Shown here one piece after another: positions 6,185 to 9,313 of a stretch of DNA of 9,313 bases. The stretch spans positions 1 through 9,313 of the forward strand of contig CAKRIZ010000054.1 in the NCBI GenBank assembly GCA_934351445.1. Reading direction: 5' to 3'. The translations under genes were made by a program, and so were the position numbers. This DNA comes from an uncultured Eubacterium sp. (GTDB taxonomy: Bacteria; Bacillota; Clostridia; Lachnospirales; Lachnospiraceae). The notes beneath the pieces were generated by a model that had not been told where the DNA came from, did not search any database, and saw nothing but the letters and a program-made list of their open reading frames with translations. The stretch's first letter is position 1. Every line of letters begins with the position of its first letter.

Positions 6185-7996
6185 ATGATAGACCAGAGCA
6201 AAATTCGTAACTTTTGTATAGTAGCACATATTGATCACGGTAAATCTACACTGGCAGACCGTATTATCGAAAAAACCGGCCTGCTGACAAGCCGTGAGAT
6301 GCAAAATCAGGTGCTTGACAATATGGAACTGGAGCGTGAGCGTGGGATTACGATCAAGTCACAGGCGGTGCGTATCATATATAATGCACAGGACGGAGAA
6401 GAATATATTTTCAATCTGATCGATACACCGGGTCATGTGGATTTTACTTATGAGGTATCGCGGTCACTGGCTGCCTGTGACGGTGCGATTCTGGTCGTGG
6501 ATGCGGCACAGGGCATCGAGGCACAGACACTCGCAAACGTGTATCTGGCGCTGGATCATGATCTGGAGGTGTTCCCGGTTATTAACAAAATCGATCTGCC
6601 GAGTGCGAGACCGGAAGAAGTCGTGCAGGAGATCGAGGATGTGATCGGTATCGAGGCGGAGGATGCACCGCGTATCTCTGCAAAGACCGGAGAAAATATC
6701 GAGCAGGTGTTAGAAGCGATCGTGCACAAGCTGCCTGCGCCGACCGGTGATCCGTCGGCACCGTTACAGGCGCTGATTTTTGATTCCTTATATGATGCAT
6801 ACAAGGGAGTCATCATATTCTGCCGGATCAAAGAGGGTACGATCCGTTCGGGTATGACGATGCAGATGATGGCGACCGGAGCAAAGGCGGATGTCGTAGA
6901 GGTCGGTTATTTCGGAGCCGGACAGTTTATTCCATGTGATGAACTGAGTGCCGGAATGGTAGGATATATCACAGCATCTTTAAAAAATGTGAAGGATACG
7001 CGTGTAGGAGATACGGTTACGGATGCGAACCGTCCGTGTGCGAAACCGCTGCCGGGATATAAGAAAGTCAATCCGATGGTGTACTGCGGATTATATCCGG
7101 CAGACAGTGCAAAATATCCGGATCTGCGTGATGCGCTGGAGAAGCTGCAGCTCAATGATGCCTCGCTGCAGTTTGAGCCGGAGACTTCGGTGGCACTGGG
7201 CTTTGGTTTCCGATGCGGATTTCTCGGGCTGCTGCATCTGGAGATCATACAGGAACGGTTAGAGAGAGAGTACAATCTGGATCTCGTGACGACCGCGCCG
7301 GGTGTTATTTATAAGGTACACAAGACGGATGGAACGGAGATTGATCTGACGAATCCGTCCAATCTGCCGGATCCTTCCGAGATCGAATATATGGAAGAAC
7401 CCTTTGTGACGGCTGAGATCATGGTGACGAGTGAATTCATCGGTTCGATCATGGATCTGTGCCAGGAACGCAGAGGTGTGTATCTGAGCATGGAATATAT
7501 CGAGGAGACGCGTGCACTGCTCAAATATGAGCTGCCGTTAAATGAGATTATCTATGATTTCTTCGATGCGTTAAAATCCCGTTCACGCGGTTATGCATCG
7601 TTTGATTATGAGATGAAGGGATATGTACGTTCTGAACTCGTGAAGCTGGATATTCTGATTAACAGGGAGCCGGTCGATGCATTGTCATTTATTGTGTTTG
7701 CGGGGACGGCATATGAGCGTGGCCGCAGAATGTGCGAGCGTCTGAAGGACGAAATACCCAGACACTTATTCGAGATTCCGATCCAGGCGGCAGTCGGCAG
7801 CAAGATCATTGCCAGAGAGACGGTAAAGGCGGTGCGCAAAGATGTGCTCGCCAAGTGTTATGGCGGAGATATCAGCCGAAAGAAAAAGCTCTTGGAAAAG
7901 CAGAAAGAAGGAAAGAAGCGTATGCGTCAGGTCGGCAACGTAGAGATTCCTCAGGAGGCATTTATGAGTGTCCTCAAGCTGGATGAGGGCAAATAA
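6185..7996 (+). CDS. lepA: Elongation factor 4 (LepA), ribosome back-translocating GTPase
   Basis: Encodes 603 residues, close to the usual length of about 600. All GTPase motifs are present: G1 AHIDHGKST (14-22), G2 RGITIKS (53-59), G3 DTPGH (80-84), G4 NKID (134-137) and G5 SAKTG (165-169). The EF-4-specific C-terminal domain is present, with [10 protein letters not shown] and, near the end, [20 protein letters not shown]. LepA acts in the cytoplasm on ribosomes and is linked to translation fidelity, stalled elongation and 30S assembly. The start ATG immediately follows the upstream stop, with GGAGG at 6167-6171, inside the previous gene and 13 bases before the ATG. This implies coupled expression with the C39-like gene. 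hemW follows after 20 bases, the usual Firmicutes order. Confidence 0.98.
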   Translation: MIDQSKIRNFCIVAHIDHGKSTLADRIIEKTGLLTSREMQNQVLDNMELERERGITIKSQAVRIIYNAQDGEEYIFNLIDTPGHVDFTYEVSRSLAACDGAILVVDAAQGIEAQTLANVYLALDHDLEVFPVINKIDLPSARPEEVVQEIEDVIGIEAEDAPRISAKTGENIEQVLEAIVHKLPAPTGDPSAPLQALIFDSLYDAYKGVIIFCRIKEGTIRSGMTMQMMATGAKADVVEVGYFGAGQFIPCDELSAGMVGYITASLKNVKDTRVGDTVTDANRPCAKPLPGYKKVNPMVYCGLYPADSAKYPDLRDALEKLQLNDASLQFEPETSVALGFGFRCGFLGLLHLEIIQERLEREYNLDLVTTAPGVIYKVHKTDGTEIDLTNPSNLPDPSEIEYMEEPFVTAEIMVTSEFIGSIMDLCQERRGVYLSMEYIEETRALLKYELPLNEIIYDFFDALKSRSRGYASFDYEMKGYVRSELVKLDILINREPVDALSFIVFAGTAYERGRRMCERLKDEIPRHLFEIPIQAAVGSKIIARETVKAVRKDVLAKCYGGDISRKKKLLEKQKEGKKRMRQVGNVEIPQEAFMSVLKLDEGK

Positions 7997-8016
7997 AATT
8001 AGAAAAGGAACATAGC

Positions 8017-9228
8017 ATGGAATTATATATCCATATTCCGTTTTGTGTCAGAAAATGTGCATATTGTGATTTCTTATCCGCACCTGCGGATCAGGATACG
8101 ATTGCGCGTTATATGGAGCGTTTAAAAGAGCAGCTTGTACAGCAGGCTGCTTTTTTGCGTGACAGGAATCAGGAGTTGGCGACAAAGACCGGGATACAGA
8201 CCAGGATACAGGCTGTGGCAGATACGGTGAACGCGACAACGATTGACACGGTGTTTATCGGAGGCGGTACACCGACGATCCTGCATGCGTGGCAGCTGGA
8301 AGACTTATTACATACGATACAGAATAATTATGCACTTGCAGAAAATGTAGAGTTTACTGTCGAGGCGAATCCGGGCACGCTGACACCCGGAAAGGCGCGT
8401 GCGCTGGCAGCTGGTGGCGTGAACCGTGTGAGTCTGGGGCTGCAGTCTGCCTGTGAGCAGGAGCTGCGCCTGCTCGGGCGGATCCACACATATGAGGATT
8501 TTCTGAAAAGCTACGAACTGGTGCGGGAAGCTGGCATCACGAATCTGAACGTGGATCTGATGAGTGCGCTGCCTGAGCAGACGCTGTCATCTTACGAAAA
8601 GACGCTGCAAAAAGTGTTGTTGCTCCATCCGCAGCATATTTCGGCATATAGTCTGATCATTGAGGAGGACACACCCTTTTATGAGCAGTACCGTGAGGAT
8701 GAGAGACTGCGGGATGCCGGGGAGATCCCGCACCTGCTGCCGGATGAGGAGAGCGAGCGCGCGATGTATGAGCTGACCGGGGAAATGCTCGCAGCACACG
8801 GCTATGAGCGCTATGAGATCTCCAACTATGCCAGACCGGGCTATGAGTGCCGTCACAATATTGGCTATTGGACAGGAGAACCGTATCTGGGAGTGGGACT
8901 GGGTGCGTCATCCTATATCGACGCATGCAGATATTGCAACACATCGGATCTGGATGCATATCTGGCAGGTGATTTCTCGGCGTATGAGAGGCAGCAGTTG
9001 TCGAAAGAGGACCGCATGGCGGAGTTTTTCTATCTGGGACTGCGCATGACGCGGGGTGTGGAAAAAGCAGCGTTCGTGCAGCGTTTTGGAATGCGCGCGG
9101 AGCAGGTCTATGGAGAGGTGCTCGCACAGCTTGTAGGGCAGCACCTGCTCGAGGATACCGGCAGCGGCTATCGGTTTACGCCCTATGGAAGGGATGTCAG
9201 CAATCAGGTGCTGTACCGGTTTTTGTGA
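8017..9228 (+). CDS. hemW: Radical SAM heme chaperone HemW (coproporphyrinogen oxidase-like)
   Basis: Encodes 403 residues. The N-terminus carries HIPFCVRKCAYCDF with C10, C14 and C17, the CX3CX2C ligands of the 4Fe-4S cluster. The SAM-binding GGGTP (82-86), EANPG (116-120), the GLQS segment and the HemW-type EISNYARPGYECRHNIGYW region (267-285) follow in order. HemW inserts heme into target proteins; it is often annotated as oxygen-independent coproporphyrinogen III oxidase. The short N-terminus, with the CX3CX2C motif beginning at residue 10, fits HemW better than HemN. The start has AAAAGGAA at 8003-8010. It is slightly longer than many relatives because of extra residues before GGGTP. It lies 20 bases after lepA, in the same presumed operon. 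No terminator is visible downstream before the window ends. Confidence 0.95.
   Translation: MELYIHIPFCVRKCAYCDFLSAPADQDTIARYMERLKEQLVQQAAFLRDRNQELATKTGIQTRIQAVADTVNATTIDTVFIGGGTPTILHAWQLEDLLHTIQNNYALAENVEFTVEANPGTLTPGKARALAAGGVNRVSLGLQSACEQELRLLGRIHTYEDFLKSYELVREAGITNLNVDLMSALPEQTLSSYEKTLQKVLLLHPQHISAYSLIIEEDTPFYEQYREDERLRDAGEIPHLLPDEESERAMYELTGEMLAAHGYERYEISNYARPGYECRHNIGYWTGEPYLGVGLGASSYIDACRYCNTSDLDAYLAGDFSAYERQQLSKEDRMAEFFYLGLRMTRGVEKAAFVQRFGMRAEQVYGEVLAQLVGQHLLEDTGSGYRFTPYGRDVSNQVLYRFL
8191..8214 (+). repeat. 12-bp imperfect tandem duplication inside hemW
   Basis: GGGATACAGACC (8191-8202) is followed directly by AGGATACAGGCT (8203-8214), matching at 9 of 12 positions. It encodes GIQTRIQA, in the segment where this HemW is longer than usual, so a small in-frame duplication may explain part of the extra length. 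Confidence 0.4.
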
Positions 9229-9313
9229 TGTACAACAGGCGTTTGCGAAACTATTTTTGTCAGGTTTTGTGTCATGCAAGCACATGATCAAGAGTCCGCA
9301 GCTCCCGCAAGCA

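Noticed and set aside
5642..6304. Antisense open frame (220 codons) opposite the C39-like gene and lepA start
   Set aside because: It crosses two supported genes, has no recognisable domain, and its translation is Cys/His/Ile-rich as expected of a shadow frame.
9247..9262. GTTTGCGAAAC followed by T-rich sequence as a terminator after hemW
   Set aside because: The stem is only 4 bp and weak; too little support, and the operon may continue past the window.

Overview
The window looks like chromosome from a low-to-mid GC Gram-positive anaerobe of the Clostridia, most likely a Lachnospiraceae member. This rests on the lepA-hemW gene pair, a hybrid histidine kinase with the SNMSHDIRTPMN H-box common in that family, an InlB-type repeat protein with a Firmicutes signal peptide, and strong GGAGG/AGGTGA ribosome binding sites. 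The assignment is inferred from protein style; no search was run. Every gene I can support lies on the + strand.

Layout. Positions 1-468 hold the 3' end of a gene whose product ends in a 5'-nucleotidase C-terminal-like domain. Six bases later comes a large membrane-bound hybrid sensor kinase with two receiver domains (474-3422), almost certainly in the same operon. The kinase stop overlaps (ATGA) the start of what appears to be a broken HD-domain gene: 28 codons of recognisable HD N-terminus, then TAG, then an unrelated in-frame tail. That remnant ends inside a perfect 20-bp terminator hairpin (3603-3646).

Positions 3639-4907 form a separate, visibly AT-richer unit: a sigma-A-type promoter whose -35 box lies in the terminator stem, followed by one gene for an AAA_14/DUF4143 ATPase. 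The 260 bases after it (4908-5167) hold two near-identical 17-bp direct repeats, a G-rich tract and a strong extended -10 promoter.

That promoter drives a secreted protein with one Listeria-Bacteroides (InlB B) repeat and a C39-like cysteine peptidase domain (5168-6184). It is followed with no gap by lepA (elongation factor 4, 6185-7996), then hemW (radical SAM heme chaperone, 8017-9228). These three probably share a transcript, so a surface-protein promoter would contribute to expression of two housekeeping genes. The last 85 bases (9229-9313) show no gene and no convincing terminator.

How the genes fit together: the first block is an envelope sensing module (exported nucleotidase-like protein plus kinase) that has apparently lost an HD-type partner. 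The middle block is an independent accessory ATPase. The last block is core translation and heme-enzyme maturation led by a surface-protein gene. I see no rRNA, tRNA, CRISPR array or intact insertion sequence.
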